Assembly: GCF_019097595.1 (NCBI RefSeq)
Contig: NC_080713.1
Coordinates: forward strand, 13,220,199 to 13,284,198
Length of the DNA: 64,000 nucleotides
DNA from: Hemibagrus wyckioides
Lineage: Eukaryota; Chordata; Actinopteri; Siluriformes; Bagridae
Direction of reading: 5' to 3'
Numbering within the stretch: position 1 is the stretch's first letter; each line of letters starts with the position of its first letter. The notes below the pieces were generated by a model. The model was not told where the DNA came from, did not search any database, and was given only the letters and a program-made list of their open reading frames with translations. The translations under genes and the position numbers were made by a program. This document shows, in pieces, positions 34,136-45,190 of this stretch.

Positions 34136-34497
34136 CCTAGTAAAAGCACCATGTCCTTTACACATTCTTCAGTCTTATCAAGCTGGTGCCTCTTAGCTGA
34201 CTGAAACATATAACTGTCTGTCATCAGCAAGCTAAATACCATGTTTACAAATAATTGTACCAAGAGATAGCATATATAAGGAGAAAAGCAGTGGGCCTAA
34301 AATGCAACCTTATGGAATGCTGAACATAATCTTAGTATACATGGAGAAGTCACCATTTCCATCTACAAACTGATAATGATCAATTAAATAGGACCTGAGT
34401 GATCCAATTATGGATGATAATTCTGGAGAACTATTGATGAACCTCTCTGCAGTAGATTTACATTTAACATGGCAATGTGGCAAAAAATGCATATATC
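34136..34497 (-). pseudogene. LINE reverse-transcriptase fragment (L2/CR1-like), copy 1
   Basis: Minus-strand frames: SSIIGSLRSYLIDHY, then the box FSIP-stop-GCILGPLLFSLYMLSL (consensus GVPQG..LGPLLF), and LADDRQLYVS (consensus YADDTQLY). About 360 bp nearly identical to 36305-36667. The YADD active site has lost its Tyr, and a stop interrupts the GCILGPLL box. No other domain adjoins. Confidence 0.6.
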
Positions 34498-34857
34498 ATT
34501 TTCTGTGGATAAAGATTATTGTTTACGATATACAGATACAAATGAATAAAGGTTAGCCAAATGTGGGGTGCCTGTACAAGTCACACCTCTGAGTAGAAAG
34601 TGTGTAGCAACTTGATAGCTACTTCCATTAGGTCATGTCTCAGAAGAACACAAAACAGAAGAAAAATATGTTTAAAAACAGAGCAGACTCATTCAAAGGA
34701 AAGACAACAGTTCAGTTTAGCCAGGACATCACAACACAACAACTACAAAAGCATTATCTTTATTTTTATGAAATAAGCTTGATTGGATCAATTGCATGTG
34801 GGACATAGGGCAGTGGTGCTAGTGTAGTTGATGTAGCTTCAGGACATGTTATCAATA
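34498..34857. other. Non-coding stretch
   Basis: AT-rich, no gene or repeat family recognised. Confidence 0.35.
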
Positions 34858-34858
34858 T

Positions 34859-35545
34859 ACATGGATCAGGCATAACATAATGAGCACTGACAGGTGAAGT
34901 GAATAACACTGATTATCTCCTCATCATGGCCCCTGTTAGTGGGTGGGATATATTAGGGAGCAAGTGAATATTTTATCCTCAAAGTTGATGTGCTAGAAGA
35001 AGAAAAAGCAAATTTTATAAGAACCACATTGTTATGGCTAGAGCATCTCCAAAACCTCAGCTCTGGTGGGGTGTTTGCAGACTGCAGTGGTCAATATCTA
35101 TCAAAAGTTGTCCATGGAATAAACAGTGGTGAATCAGTGACAGTGTCATGGGTCAGTGTCAGTGCAAAGGCTCACTGATGCACATGGGGAGCGAAAATTA
35201 CTGAAGAAGTTAATGCTGGTGCTGGTCACTGGACCAGGAGCAATGGAAGAACTGGACCAGGGAGCAATGGAAGAAGGTGGCCTGGTCTTGATGAATCATG
35301 TTTTCTTTTACATCATGTGGATGGCCAGGTGTGTGTGCATTGCTTACCTGGGGAACACATGCCACCAGGATGCCCTTTGGGAAGAAGGCAAGCTGACAGA
35401 GGCAGTGTCATGCTTTGGGCATTGTTCTGCTGGGAAACCTTGGGTCCTGCCATCCATGTGGATGTTACTTTGACACATATCACCTACCTACACCCTTTCA
35501 TGGAAACGGTATTCCCTGATAGTTGTGGCCTCTTTTAGCAGGACA
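34859..35545 (+). mobile_element. Tc1-like transposon remnant, 3' truncated
   Basis: The left end 'atcaggcataacataatgag' matches the terminal repeat of a Tc1-type fish family. Transposase scraps on the plus strand: LLWLEHLQNLSSGGVF (34990-35178, HTH region with a frameshift), VAWS-type first-Asp region (LDESCFLLHHVDGQVC with a frameshift near 35290), then GEHMPPGCPLGRRQADRGS, ETLGPAIHVDVTLTHITYLHP and FPDSCGLF at 35317-35538. Internal deletions remove the HTH-linker. The element stops at 35545, before the second Asp motif. Confidence 0.75.
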
Positions 35546-36000
35546 CTTTCCACTTTATGTGGCTTGGACTAACTTCTGTCCTAACAAAATGGGGATAACT
35601 CTCTTTCTACAGTTTTAGCAAGGATAACAAATCAACTAATTTCAGTTTTCTTTATATTATTTATATTATTCAGTTCATTCCTGATGAATAAAAAATCTGT
35701 ATTTGCTCTGCTGCCAGTACCTTGAGACACAAGATTCTTGAGACACAAGATTCTTGAGACACAAGATTCAGAGAGCAAAGTCTTCCAAAGTTTATTAAGA
35801 GACACAAAGTATGTGTAGCATACAAAAGAACAAATGCAAGAAACTGAGTCTGAAACAATAATCATAGAAAACAAAAAGTTCTGTCAGGTACTGCAACACA
35901 AAACCAATCAGTACTTAAAAGGTCAGTAGCAGTATAATCGATGTGACAATTGGCTGGGGGCCAAAGCAATGTGCATAAAATAGGATGTGTTCATATTTTC
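35546..36000. repeat. Non-coding stretch with a 16-bp tandem triplet
   Basis: 'cttgagacacaagatt' is repeated three times in tandem at about 35722-35769. No gene seen; the two minus-strand frames over it are different readings of the same repeat. Confidence 0.6.
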
Positions 36001-36990
36001 TTGTTCTAGTTAGGACTCTGCAGCATACTGGACTAACTGGAGTTTGCTTATGCACCTAACATCCAGACAATAATGCATTGCAATAATTCAACCTAGTGGT
36101 AACAAAAGCATTAACTAATATTGTCATATTTCTTATCTTTACAATATTTTTGAGATTAAAGAAGGCTACACTAGTGATGTCATCTACATGAGCTCCAAAT
36201 AAAAGACTGGAGTCAATAATCCCACAAAGGTCTTTGATGATGAAACAGAAAGCCCATCCAGAGTTATTCTGTAAACAGAAAGCTTACTTCTGGCTGTATG
36301 GGGTGCTAGTAAAAGCACCATGTCCTTTACACATTCTTCAGTCTTATCAAGCTGGTGCCTCTTAGCTGACTGAAACATATAACTGTCTGTCATCAGCAAG
36401 CTAAATACCATGTTTACAAATAATTGTACCAAGAGTAAGATATATAAGGAGAAAAGCAGTGGGCCTAAAATGCAACCTTATGGAATGCTGAACATAACCT
36501 TAGTATACATGGAGAAGTCACCATTTCCATCTACAAACGTATAATGATCAATTAAATAGGACCTGAGTGATCCAATCATGGATGATAATTCTGGAAAACT
36601 ATTGATGAACCTCTCTGTAGTAGATTTACATTTAACATAGCAATGTGGCAAAAAAAGTGCATATATCTTGTCTATGACACATTTTAAATGAGACTATATA
36701 ATGTTCTAAGAAGGCTTCAGACTGTGGAAATGTGACTATATGTTCAGATTATATTTAATCTGAATGTTAGAACGAGATCAGAAATGTAACTATAACTGGG
36801 TGGACCAAGTTCATTTAATACAGATTTATTTGGTTTAATCCATATTTCATTAAAAAATAGTAAATTAAATCTATGATCAGTGATACTTTCATTAACAAAA
36901 ATGCTTTAGATAAAAGAGATCTAAAATTTAACTGTTCCAGCTTCAGATCAAATGTGCTGGCCATGTATAATCTAGGTTAAGATCAGGTTA
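36000..36990 (-). pseudogene. LINE reverse-transcriptase fragment (L2/CR1-like), copy 2, longer
   Basis: Contains the 36305-36667 block shared with 34136-34497 (SSMIGSLRSYLIDHY, GCILGPLLFSLYMLSL) and continues through the RT thumb on the minus strand: SKLSVYRITLDGLSVSSSKT, then LFGAHVDDITSVAFFNLKNI and VNAFVTTRLNYC in shifted frames (36250-36080). This order fits L2/CR1-type LINEs. Upstream (36670-36990) only low-confidence RT remnants. Many stops; dead. Confidence 0.6.
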
Positions 36991-37690
36991 CTGAATTAAA
37001 GGGTTTCTACATTTTTTTGTAGTTCAGGGGAACAGACACAGTCTGAATATTTTAACCACTGGGTAAAGATTTTTTGCAGTTTTGTGAGACAGATATATGC
37101 TATGCCCTTGACTGTTTCAGTACCAGTTTTTCAGAAGGACCAAGTGTTTCTAAGTATGGACAATCTTGGAATTTTACAGGAGAATGTTTTGAGAGAATGA
37201 AAGGCCATACCCATAGTCGTCTCCCAGCTTGTCATCAGGAGAATGATGAGAAGTTGACAAAGTGCTGTGACAATTTTTTTTTATCTGCGACTGTGATGCC
37301 TTGGAAGAACAACCATTGTGTGGAGCAGCCATGACAAACTATGAAGCTTATGAAATCAACCTGACCTCATTTGCACAATAATTTAACTAGGGTTATAGCT
37401 TCAGACAGTAGAACATGTGGTACCATGACTATACACTCTAGATCTACATCATTGTTAATAATAACCAGACACTACAATCAATGATTCCTAATTTTGTATA
37501 ATACCAGCCAACCTGATCAACAGGAAATTATTTCTTTCCACATGTAATATGTATTTCTTTCTAACCAATAGACAATGTTATTAAATCCAAAAGAATAATA
37601 TAAGATAATCCCAGAGTTTGCTTTTGAATTACCAAAATTCGAAAAATGAAAAGAAATGATAACTACACTGTTAAAGTAAAACTGCTGTTT
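36991..37690. other. Non-coding stretch
   Basis: AT-rich. The plus-strand frame 37074-37334 (86 residues, Cys-rich) has no domain that I recognise and no splice or promoter support. Confidence 0.35.
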
Positions 37691-37775
37691 GTGTATGCAC
37701 CTACATCAAATTGCAGATAGTTTGATGATCATTATAGGGCATTCTCAATCCCAGCAAATATTTTATATAGAATCA
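37690..37775. repeat. Left copy of a direct repeat bordering the LINE at 37776
   Basis: 'gtatgcacctacatc...gcagatagtttgatgatca..atagggcatt' and 'atatttta.atag..taaattta' recur at 40313-40410 with about 85% identity. The two copies bracket the LINE plus about 180 bp. Confidence 0.6.
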
Positions 37776-40133
37776 AATTTAGTCCACAATGAGCTCTTTG
37801 GTCTTTGTGGCATTGAGAGTGAGGTTGTTCATGGAACACCATGCTGACAGGCTTTGGATCTCCTCCCTGTAGGCTGTTTCATTGTTGTTGCTGATTTGGC
37901 CAACAACTGTGGTATCATCTGCATATTTGATGATGATGTTGGAGTTATGCCGTGGAACACAGTCATGGGTGAACAGGGAGTAGAGCAGTAGGCTCAGCAC
38001 ACAGCCTTGTGGGACACCGGTGTTCAGGATGAGGGTTGAGGATATGTGATTACCCAACCTTACAGACTGGGGTCTATTTGTTAGGAAGTCCATAATCCAA
38101 CTGCATATGGATGTACGGATACCCAGGTCACTGAGCTTAGCAATCAGTTTACTAGGGACAACTGTATTAAAAGCAGAGCTGAAGTCAATGAACAACATCC
38201 AAATGTATTGTATTGTTATTGTCCAGGTGGGTGAGAGCTAGATGAATCGCTGTGGAAATGGCATCCTCTGTTGATCTACTGTATTTGGGCAGTAGGCAAA
38301 CTGGTGTGAGTCCAGTGTAGGTAGGAGACACGCTATGAGGTGACTTAGAACCAGCTTCTCAAAACACTTCATAACAATGGGGGGTGAGTGCAACAGGGCA
38401 GAAATCGTTTAGGCACTCTACAGAAGAATGCCTGGGCACTGGTATAATGGTTGTAGTCTACAGACATGTGGGAACAGTAGCCTGGGCCAGTGACAGGTTG
38501 AAAATGTCAGTGAAGACTTGCACCAGTTTGCCAGCACAAGTCCTGTGCACAAGTCCAGGTATGCCATCAGGACCAGCTGACTTATGTGGATCTACTCTGT
38601 TCAATGCTGAATGTACCTCTGTTGTGGAAAGTGATATTGGAATAACAACAGCATTTCTGTGTATGATGCCTTTGTCGAAGCAAGCAAAGAAGTGGTTGAG
38701 CTCATCTGGGAGGAAGGCATTGCTGGTTGGTAGAAACTGTATTGAAGGTTTGTGGTCAGTGATGGTCTGAATGCCTTTCCACATGCATGTTGGGTCAAGT
38801 GCTCCTTGTTGTTGTTGTGGAAGTGCTCCTTGATGCACAGTTTGTGTGCAGGTTTGACTTTCCTAATGTCCCATTTCAGGTTGGCCCTGGCTTTGCTGTA
38901 GTCCTCTGCATCCCTGGATTTAAAAGCAGCATCTCTTGCTTTCAGCAAGAGACAGACCTCAGAGTTCATCCATGGCTTCTGATTAGGAAAGTGTTTCACA
39001 TGTTTGACAGTGGTGACATTGTCAATACACGCATTAATATGGTCCAATACAGATGAAGTATAGATGTTGATGTCTGTCTGTGTGTCTGAGGTGGCCTGTA
39101 AGGCAAACATGCTCCAGTCAGTGTCTTGAAGCTGTTGCTGTAGTGAGGTAATGCCCCTGGCCATATCTTCATCGTCTTGAACCACTGATGGTTTCACCCG
39201 TTTTATGAGTGGTGTGTATTTGGGTAGCATGAAAAAAGAGAGGTGATCAGACTGACCCAAGTGGGGGAGGGAAATGGCCCTGTATGCCTCAGCAATGTTA
39301 GTCTAAACCTGGTCCATTGTGTTGTCTCCTATTGTAGTGCAGAAAATGTGCTGATGAAATTTGAAAAGTACAGATCTTAAGTTGGAGTGGTTTAAGTCCC
39401 CAGCAACAATAATAGCTCCACCGGATGTGTGTCTGGATGGATGAATACTGTAGTCACAACATTGGCTGAGAATTATCTTGGTAGATAAAAAGGTCTGCAT
39501 TTAATCATCAAATACTCCAGATGAGCTGAGCAATGACTTACAGTCGAGTCAGTGCACCATGATTTGTTAACATAAATGACACAGACATTACCAGACTTAC
39601 CAGAGTCCACTGCTGATCTGTCTGCTTGGAAAACACTGTGTCCCTCTAGCTCACTGGCACTGCTGCGAATATTGTTGTTAAGCAGTTTCTGTAAAAATCA
39701 CGACATTACATTCCTTGATGCTTTTTTGTGTTGTCATCCATAGTCACAGTTTGTCCATTTTATTCACCAGAGATCGTACATTTGCAAGAAAGATATTTAA
39801 GAGTGATGTTTGGGTTTAGCTTCAGTCTCACTCTAATGCCGCCATGCTTCCCACATCTTTGTTTATGCTCATAGCACTGGCACTGCACTCCCTCTGCCGA
39901 GTGAGCTGGAGTGGAGATCCATGGTGTTTTGGCGATTTCCTGAGGAAGTTGAAAGATCTGTAAATTATCATTTATCCAGTTGTGACCGATGTCCAACAGT
40001 TTGTCAGCTGTATGAGATATATGCAATGCTATTCTGAGTGAATAAACATGCAACTAGTAGAGAAATAACTACTAAACCGTGAAATCTGGGGAGACGCTGA
40101 GCCTCGCATTGTGCATGTGCCACCATCTTGGTC
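37776..40133 (-). mobile_element. CR1/Rex1-type LINE, second copy, 5' end kept but 3' end missing
   Basis: The 5' end near 40133 carries 'ccaagatggtgg', a YY1-like CAAGATGG start often seen at LINE 5' ends. The ORF2-type frame runs to 37779, where it stops inside the RT (KTKELIVD), about 250 residues before the normal end. LINE insertion usually removes the 5' end, so loss of the 3' end points to a later deletion or breakpoint at 37776. It is closely related to 15455-18364. Confidence 0.8.
37779..40053 (-). pseudogene. CR1/Rex1-type LINE ORF2, endonuclease and RT to the YADD region
   Basis: N-terminal part at 40053-39760 (HTADKLLDIGHNWIND, CYEHKQRCGKHGGIRVRLK). The endonuclease is broken: GGAIIVAGDLNHSNLRSVLF (39440-39360; Leu replaces Phe of GDFN) and MGQSDHLSFFML (39260-39225). 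The linker is 38900-39260 (DHINACIDNVTTVKHVKHF). RT motifs: [20 protein letters not shown] region, then 38198-37779 with [37 protein letters not shown] and [13 protein letters not shown] (active site at 37914-37925). Frameshifts near 39700, 39310, 38830, 38450 and 38250. Cut at KELIVD. Confidence 0.8.
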
Positions 40134-40456
40134 TATTAGGTGACCAAGGGTTTTATTTAAGGGGAAACACTGAAACAAGTTTGCATAATTGGATGGATTA
40201 ATAAACACTGTGCATGAAATGATGACTCAGTGACAGGTAAAATACTTTAAGGAAAAAGAAGGACAAACTAAGACAGGGTTTCACCACCACTGGTCATCTT
40301 CCCAAGATAGGAGGTGTGTATGCACCTTCTACATCACACTGCAGATAGTTTGATGATCAATATAGGGCATTATATATCCCAGGATATATTTTACATAGCA
40401 TAAATTTAAGGGGAAACGCTGACATAAGTTTGCATAATTGGATGGACCAGTAAACA
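40134..40456. repeat. Repeat-rich spacer with internal direct repeats
   Basis: 'ttaaggggaaac.ctga.a' followed by 'aagtttgcataattggatgga' occurs at 40160-40195 and again at 40408-40443. 40313-40410 is the right copy of the repeat at 37690-37775. No coding. Confidence 0.6.
40313..40410. repeat. Right copy of the direct repeat bordering the LINE at 37776
   Basis: See 37690-37775; about 85% identical, same orientation. Confidence 0.6.
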
Positions 40457-40590
40457 GTTGTAAGGACTTGCTGGACACGGGAGAGGTAGAATCCATTAGC
40501 GGATCTTTATTGAAACCAGCAGGCGGAATCATAAACGGAAAGGCAGGCAAAGGATCAAAAACCGGTAAAGCAAAAAGTAGGCAACCAAAA

Positions 40591-41335
40591 CTAAAACACC
40601 CTGTTAAGGTGGAACTCTTCGGTGAAAGCTGGGTCCAGGATGTCGGATGCATTCACCCAGCAGCACTCCTCTGGACCATACCCCTCCCAGTCAACCAGGT
40701 ACTGCAGCCGTCCACCTCGGTGGCATGAGTCCAGTAGCGCACAAACCTGGTAGGCTAATGTGCCATCGATGTCCAGGGGCAGGGGTGGTTCCAGAGGCAA
40801 AGGCATGGAGCCGGCGGGTTCATGATAGAGCTTGAGCAGAGACACGTGGAAAGTAGGAGAGATACGATAGGCTGGGGGCAACTCCAGGTGATAGGAGACT
40901 GGGTTAATTTGCCGGACAATCTTGAACGGGCCTATAAATCATGGGCTGAGTTTCTTACATGGTAGTTTCAGTCTGAGATTTTTTTGTAGATAGCCATACT
41001 TTCTGGCCCACTTGGTAATTGTGCTGAGGGCGTCGCCAGCAGTTCGCCTGGATCTCCTGTCTCCTCACAGCCCGCTGAAGTCTCACATGAGCTCGTTCCC
41101 AGACCTCCTGACTCCATTTAGACCAGTCTTCCACACAAGATGGTTCCTTAGACCAGGGGAAGAGTGGAGGCTGATATCCTAGAATGCACTGAAATGGAGT
41201 CAGCCCAGTGGATGAATGACGTAGTGAATTCTGGGCGTATTCGGCCCAGGGCAGGAATTCACTCCACCTTTGCTGTTCACGGCTGCAGTAGGTCCAAAGG
41301 AACCTCCCCAGTTCCTGGTTGAGATGTTCTACTTG
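40591..41335 (-). pseudogene. Gypsy integrase C-terminal part with chromodomain
   Basis: Minus-strand frames: [75 protein letters not shown], then [20 protein letters not shown] and, at 40881-40591, [13 protein letters not shown] and [20 protein letters not shown] followed by [16 protein letters not shown]. The last is a chromodomain, which in chromoviruses steers integration. One stop at about 40942 (P-stop-FIGPF). The catalytic DDE core is absent. Confidence 0.8.
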
Positions 41336-41469
41336 ACCATTGGATGTGGCTCAGAGTGCTGGGCTTGTTCAATCTCCCAAAGTATGTCCCATTGAACTGG
41401 TGCTACGAGAACAGATGGAGGTAGGATGGGCTCAGGGGACATTCGTATCTCTGCATGCCATGTCGGCTT

Positions 41470-42030
41470 TCAGTTCCATGTTAAGTCCTTCCCGAAATAC
41501 AGCCATGAGTGAAGGCATGTTCCACCCCTATTGGGCCGCCAACGTGCGAAACTTGATAGCATAATCCGCCGCCGTGTCAAAGCCTTGGTGCAGCTCCAGT
41601 AGCTGAACTGAAATGTCCTTCCCCCCGCTGGGTATTCGAACACTTCCTTAATCAAATTGACAAAATAGTTTGCAGATGTTTTTACTTGGGGATCAGAATC
41701 CCAAACAGCCGACGCCCAATCCAGCGGTTTGCCCGTAAGTAGCGATAGCATAAACTCGCACCTTGTAGATTCTCTGCTGTAGGCTTCCGGTTGCTGGCTG
41801 AAGAAGTTGTCACACTGGCGCAGAAACCCTCGGCATTTGTCGGCTGAGCCATCGAATTTCTCTGGGAGAGCGAAGCGGGGTAGCTCACCGCGAAAACTCG
41901 AGGCTGGCGTGGCATCGGTGGCTTGGCTAGCTGGCTGTAGCTGCAGCTGTTGGTTAGAGGCTTTCAGAGAATCCACTTCCGTTTGGTAGGCTTGGATGAG
42001 GACACGCTGTCGCCACAGAGCCACTCTCAT
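41470..42030 (-). pseudogene. Gypsy Gag
   Basis: An open frame of 186 residues: MRVALWRQRVLIQAYQTEVD (coiled-coil leader), PRFALPEKFDGSADKCRGFL, QCDNFFSQQPEAYSRESTRC and LLTGKPLDWASAVWDSDPQV, the retrotransposon Gag capsid-like domain. The likely native start, MDSTSSASSNSLQDASPDES at about 42095, is separated by a frameshift with TGA. The frame changes near 41620. No zinc knuckle is readable. Gag would package the element's RNA. Confidence 0.8.
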
Positions 42031-42400
42031 CCGCTGGACTCGTCTGGAGAAGCATCCTGTAAGGAATTGCTGGACGCGGAAGAGGTAGAATCCATTTGCG
42101 GATCTTTACTGAAATCAGCAGGCAGAATAATAAACAGAAAGGCAGGCAAAGGATCAAAAACCGGTAAAGCAAAAACTAGGCGACCAAAACCAAAACAGAA
42201 ACCGTAAACTGTGGAATCAGGAAAACAGGCAAGGATCATACACAATAAGCAATCAGAATGGCTAGAAACAGCAAGGCTTGGCACGAGACTCAGGGAAACG
42301 ATGCTTCGCATTGGATCAGAGAGAGAATGCTGCTTAAAAGTCCTAGAAACAGGAAACAGGAAACCACATGCGCACAGTCAATATTCAGGCAATAGTTAAA

Positions 42401-42587
42401 ATAAATAAATACATAAATAAATGTATAAAATGTTTGAGCAAGATGTTATCTATGTAGGTAAGCTAAGTTTTCTGAGCATATCTCGTACAACATCATTAAT
42501 GAAACCTTGAAAGAGCAAGGGGATGCCAGAGATCCCATGCAGCATTCTTGATTAAATGTACCCCTGAGGTTTTAGCAAAATGCATTT

Positions 42588-42625
<38 letters not shown>

Positions 42626-42850
42626 GCCATGGACATCCTTGAGATATATGGGATTGCTGTGGATAGTACCACTTGGAGACCATGGCCTTGCCTTTGAACT
42701 GCTGTTGCCATTGCTGTTTTTGTGTGCAGGTCTCCATCACTGGATAGATCTGGCAGGAAGGAACATATGATAAATTTATAATAAAGGGGAGTGATAGCTC
42801 ATGAGCATCTCTTCCAGCTCTTGCAATGCTTTGTACCTGTGCTTATGGAG
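42401..42850. other. Non-coding stretch with (CT)n at 42587-42624
   Basis: Contains about 19 CT units. The two minus-strand Arg/Glu-rich frames over it are artefacts. Nothing else recognised. Confidence 0.6.
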
Positions 42851-43740
42851 CCCCACTACTACCAAATAATTCAAGGCAGTAGGGTGAACACGAGTACAGG
42901 TTCTTCCAAGTTTTCAACACCTCTGTGAGGAGAGCTGGAAGAAACAGGAGATTGCAGTAAGGATGTTGCATGCGGCTAGAAGCGGCATGGAGATGTCATT
43001 CCCCAGGCCACAGCCCCTGTCTCAGCAGGAAACCTGCTTTCTGATCATGTGCTCTGGAGTGTAAACTGCTCTCAGCGAGATAAATTTGGTCTCTACCTAG
43101 GGCCAGATCTGATCACCAACCTGAGCAGAGGGTGCAAACACAGACCACCCTAATGATTGATATAGGGGACCACTAAATGTAGCCCCTGAGATTCAGGAGG
43201 AGGCCCCTATCATTAGGCAATCTGTGTGCCACTTACCTCGACTGAACCAAGATGACCCAGTTATCTGGATAATTGAGTACATGGATGCCCCTGGGTGCAA
43301 TGATGCAGGATCTCCATGCACTCTGTGAGAGTAAGCAATAAGACTAGGCTTATAGGAAAAAGTAGGCAATGATATACTTCACCCCAAATGTGAACCAGGG
43401 AAGTCTCCTGTGCTCTGGCAAGAGGCCTATGTGAAAATAGGCAACCTTCAAGATTATCATCACAAATCAGTCCTCGGACCTGATCTGTGACACACTGACC
43501 TTGAGTGTTAACAAGATGCAAGAAAAATTCCTCCTGGAGGAATGAGGTTTGGTCTGTGCCAATAACAGTGGGCAGCACACTGGGCAGCACGGGAGGCAAA
43601 CTGGATTCTGTAGCCTTTTCCCTGATGGCATGTGCCTTGTGGCACAGAGGGCTAATTCTGTGGCCTGATGGAGTTCAGACCTCATTGATGAGCCGCTGAC
43701 TGCAGACAAGCTCCTTTATCAGGTCAACTTGGTATGACTG
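42851..43740 (-). pseudogene. DIRS-type retrotransposon fragment (RT and RNase H)
   Basis: RT on the minus strand at about 43600-43230: VTDQVRGLICDDNLEGCLF in one frame and DLKVAYFHIGLLPEHRRLPW, FTFGVKYIIAYFF in another, then IHVLNYPDNWVILVQSR, where the family has YLDDW at the active site; the first catalytic Asp is Asn or shifted and the Leu is Pro. RNase H follows at about 43180-42960: VVPYINH-stop-GGLCLHPLL and QKAGFLLRQGLWPGE. Frameshifts are frequent. Related to 21895-22340. The frame at 43467-43709 lies upstream of RT and was not assigned. Confidence 0.65.
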
Positions 43741-44700
43741 AAAAACTGTAATTGTGTTCAGCACCACACCAGTTTAACCTATGGGATTGTAGGCCTTCCC
43801 TCTAAGGGCCGATGTGGCCTGACAGGGTCTCAATGGGAAAGCAGACTTTCTCTATGCAGACTGCTGGTTACTTCTTGTTGCCCACATCAAACTCCTCAGA
43901 CTCTGAGGCAGACAGTTTTACATCCTTATGTAGGTCGGGAGAAATCACAAAGTGAGCTCACAGAGCCAAAGCAGAGGTAATAGAGTCAGCATGAGTTTAT
44001 CAACAGCATGTGAAACTCAACAGCACAAACACCACTGATTGATTTCTCTCAGGAAGCAATTCACTGGTATGCCGCTCATCATTGGCCACAGCAAGCTGTA
44101 GTCCTGTAGTCTCCTCATCAACCAATCCTCTGCCACCTTATGACTTTACTAATCATGGCTCTAATTTTCATCACTGATGCCCCCTCTGTCCCTAGTCCCC
44201 CACTAAGAATGCAAATTGTGTCCTTTGTGCAAGTTAAATGCTATAATATTAAGCCACATAGTGATATTGAGATAAACGATAATTATGAAGCTTTGCCTTC
44301 ACTAGATAAGCCAGGACACTTTGTCGACTAACTCAGACAACAAACACAACATGCAAAACTTACTGGCCCTGATTTCTGCTGTATTTCTTTTTAAATTGCT
44401 AGTACTAAAGATGCCCTCATGATGGTCATTCGCACATGGTCACTAGTGCAGATGAACCTAACCTCTCAGACCATAACTTTTGTCATTCCCTTGTCCATAT
44501 TTAAGCTCTTAGACTGATGTATTTTCTGAACTGTTATGTTCTCTTTCTTTTTATCAGGGACTTTTGTCAACCAATGCAGAAACCTAATGGTAAGGGTTGC
44601 TGCTTTACCAAGGATATCAGGCATATTAATGATTTGCTTATTCCAATCAGTCCAGTGGTACCTGTTGTCAGTTCAATCTATTCCACATGAACACACACAC
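43741..44700. other. Unassigned stretch
   Basis: May hold the upstream part of the minus-strand DIRS relic but no gag motif is convincing. The plus-strand frame at 44140-44331 has no domain. Confidence 0.3.
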
Positions 44701-44701
44701 A

Positions 44702-45190
44702 CTTCAATTCAATTCAATTCAATTTATTTGCATAGTGCTTTTAATAATGGACATTGTCTCAGAGCATCTTTACAGGAGTACGGAAACATAGAATTCAAAT
44801 TATAAAGTTTAATATTAAGTTATTATTCATATATAACATTTATCCTTAATGAGCAAGCCTGAGGCAACAGTGACAAGAAAAGACTCCCTGAGATGACATG
44901 AGGAAGAAACCTTTAGAAGAGAACTCATCCTCATTTGGGTGACACTGGACAGTAAATGATTTAAATGTTCATTATATAAATCCTTATAGACTTAACACTA
45001 ATTCCTTCCTGCCAAAGTCTTGATCACTGATAAAGACCTGAGCACAAAGCTGACTGATGCAACAGCAGTGTAAGGACAACACGATAGTCTCCAAGTGGTG
45101 CTATCCACAGCAGTCCCCTGGGTCATGGGCTGTCCACAGAGACCTAACCCCAGCAGCACCACCAAGGGAACTCAGAACACTGGGAGCTTG
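44702..45190 (+). repeat. Dispersed fish repeat ('ttcaattcaa...ttatttgcatagtgctttt')
   Basis: Starts with (TTCAA)n, then a conserved block ('gacattgtctcagagcatctttaca', 'gactccctgagatgacatgaggaagaaacc', 'ctcatcctcatttgggtgaca'). A second, shorter copy is at 48407-48680. Non-coding, common in otophysan fishes from memory. Origin (LINE 3' end or non-autonomous element) is unknown to me. Confidence 0.7.

Larger units (their letters stand above)
40457..42400 (-). mobile_element. Ty3/gypsy chromovirus-type element with most of pol deleted
   Basis: Read on the minus strand. An LTR-like end at about 42400-42058 (with 'cagtaaagatccgcaaatgg', ending CCTTACAG) is followed by gag (42030-41470), then a jump to the integrase C-terminal half and chromodomain (41420-40591), then a 134-bp piece of LTR end (40590-40457). 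Protease, RT, RNase H and the integrase catalytic core are missing, so about 3 kb have been lost. The outer limits of the right LTR could not be fixed. Confidence 0.75.

Noticed and set aside
42496..42740. Arg/Glu repeat proteins
   Set aside because: Antisense of the (CT)n run.
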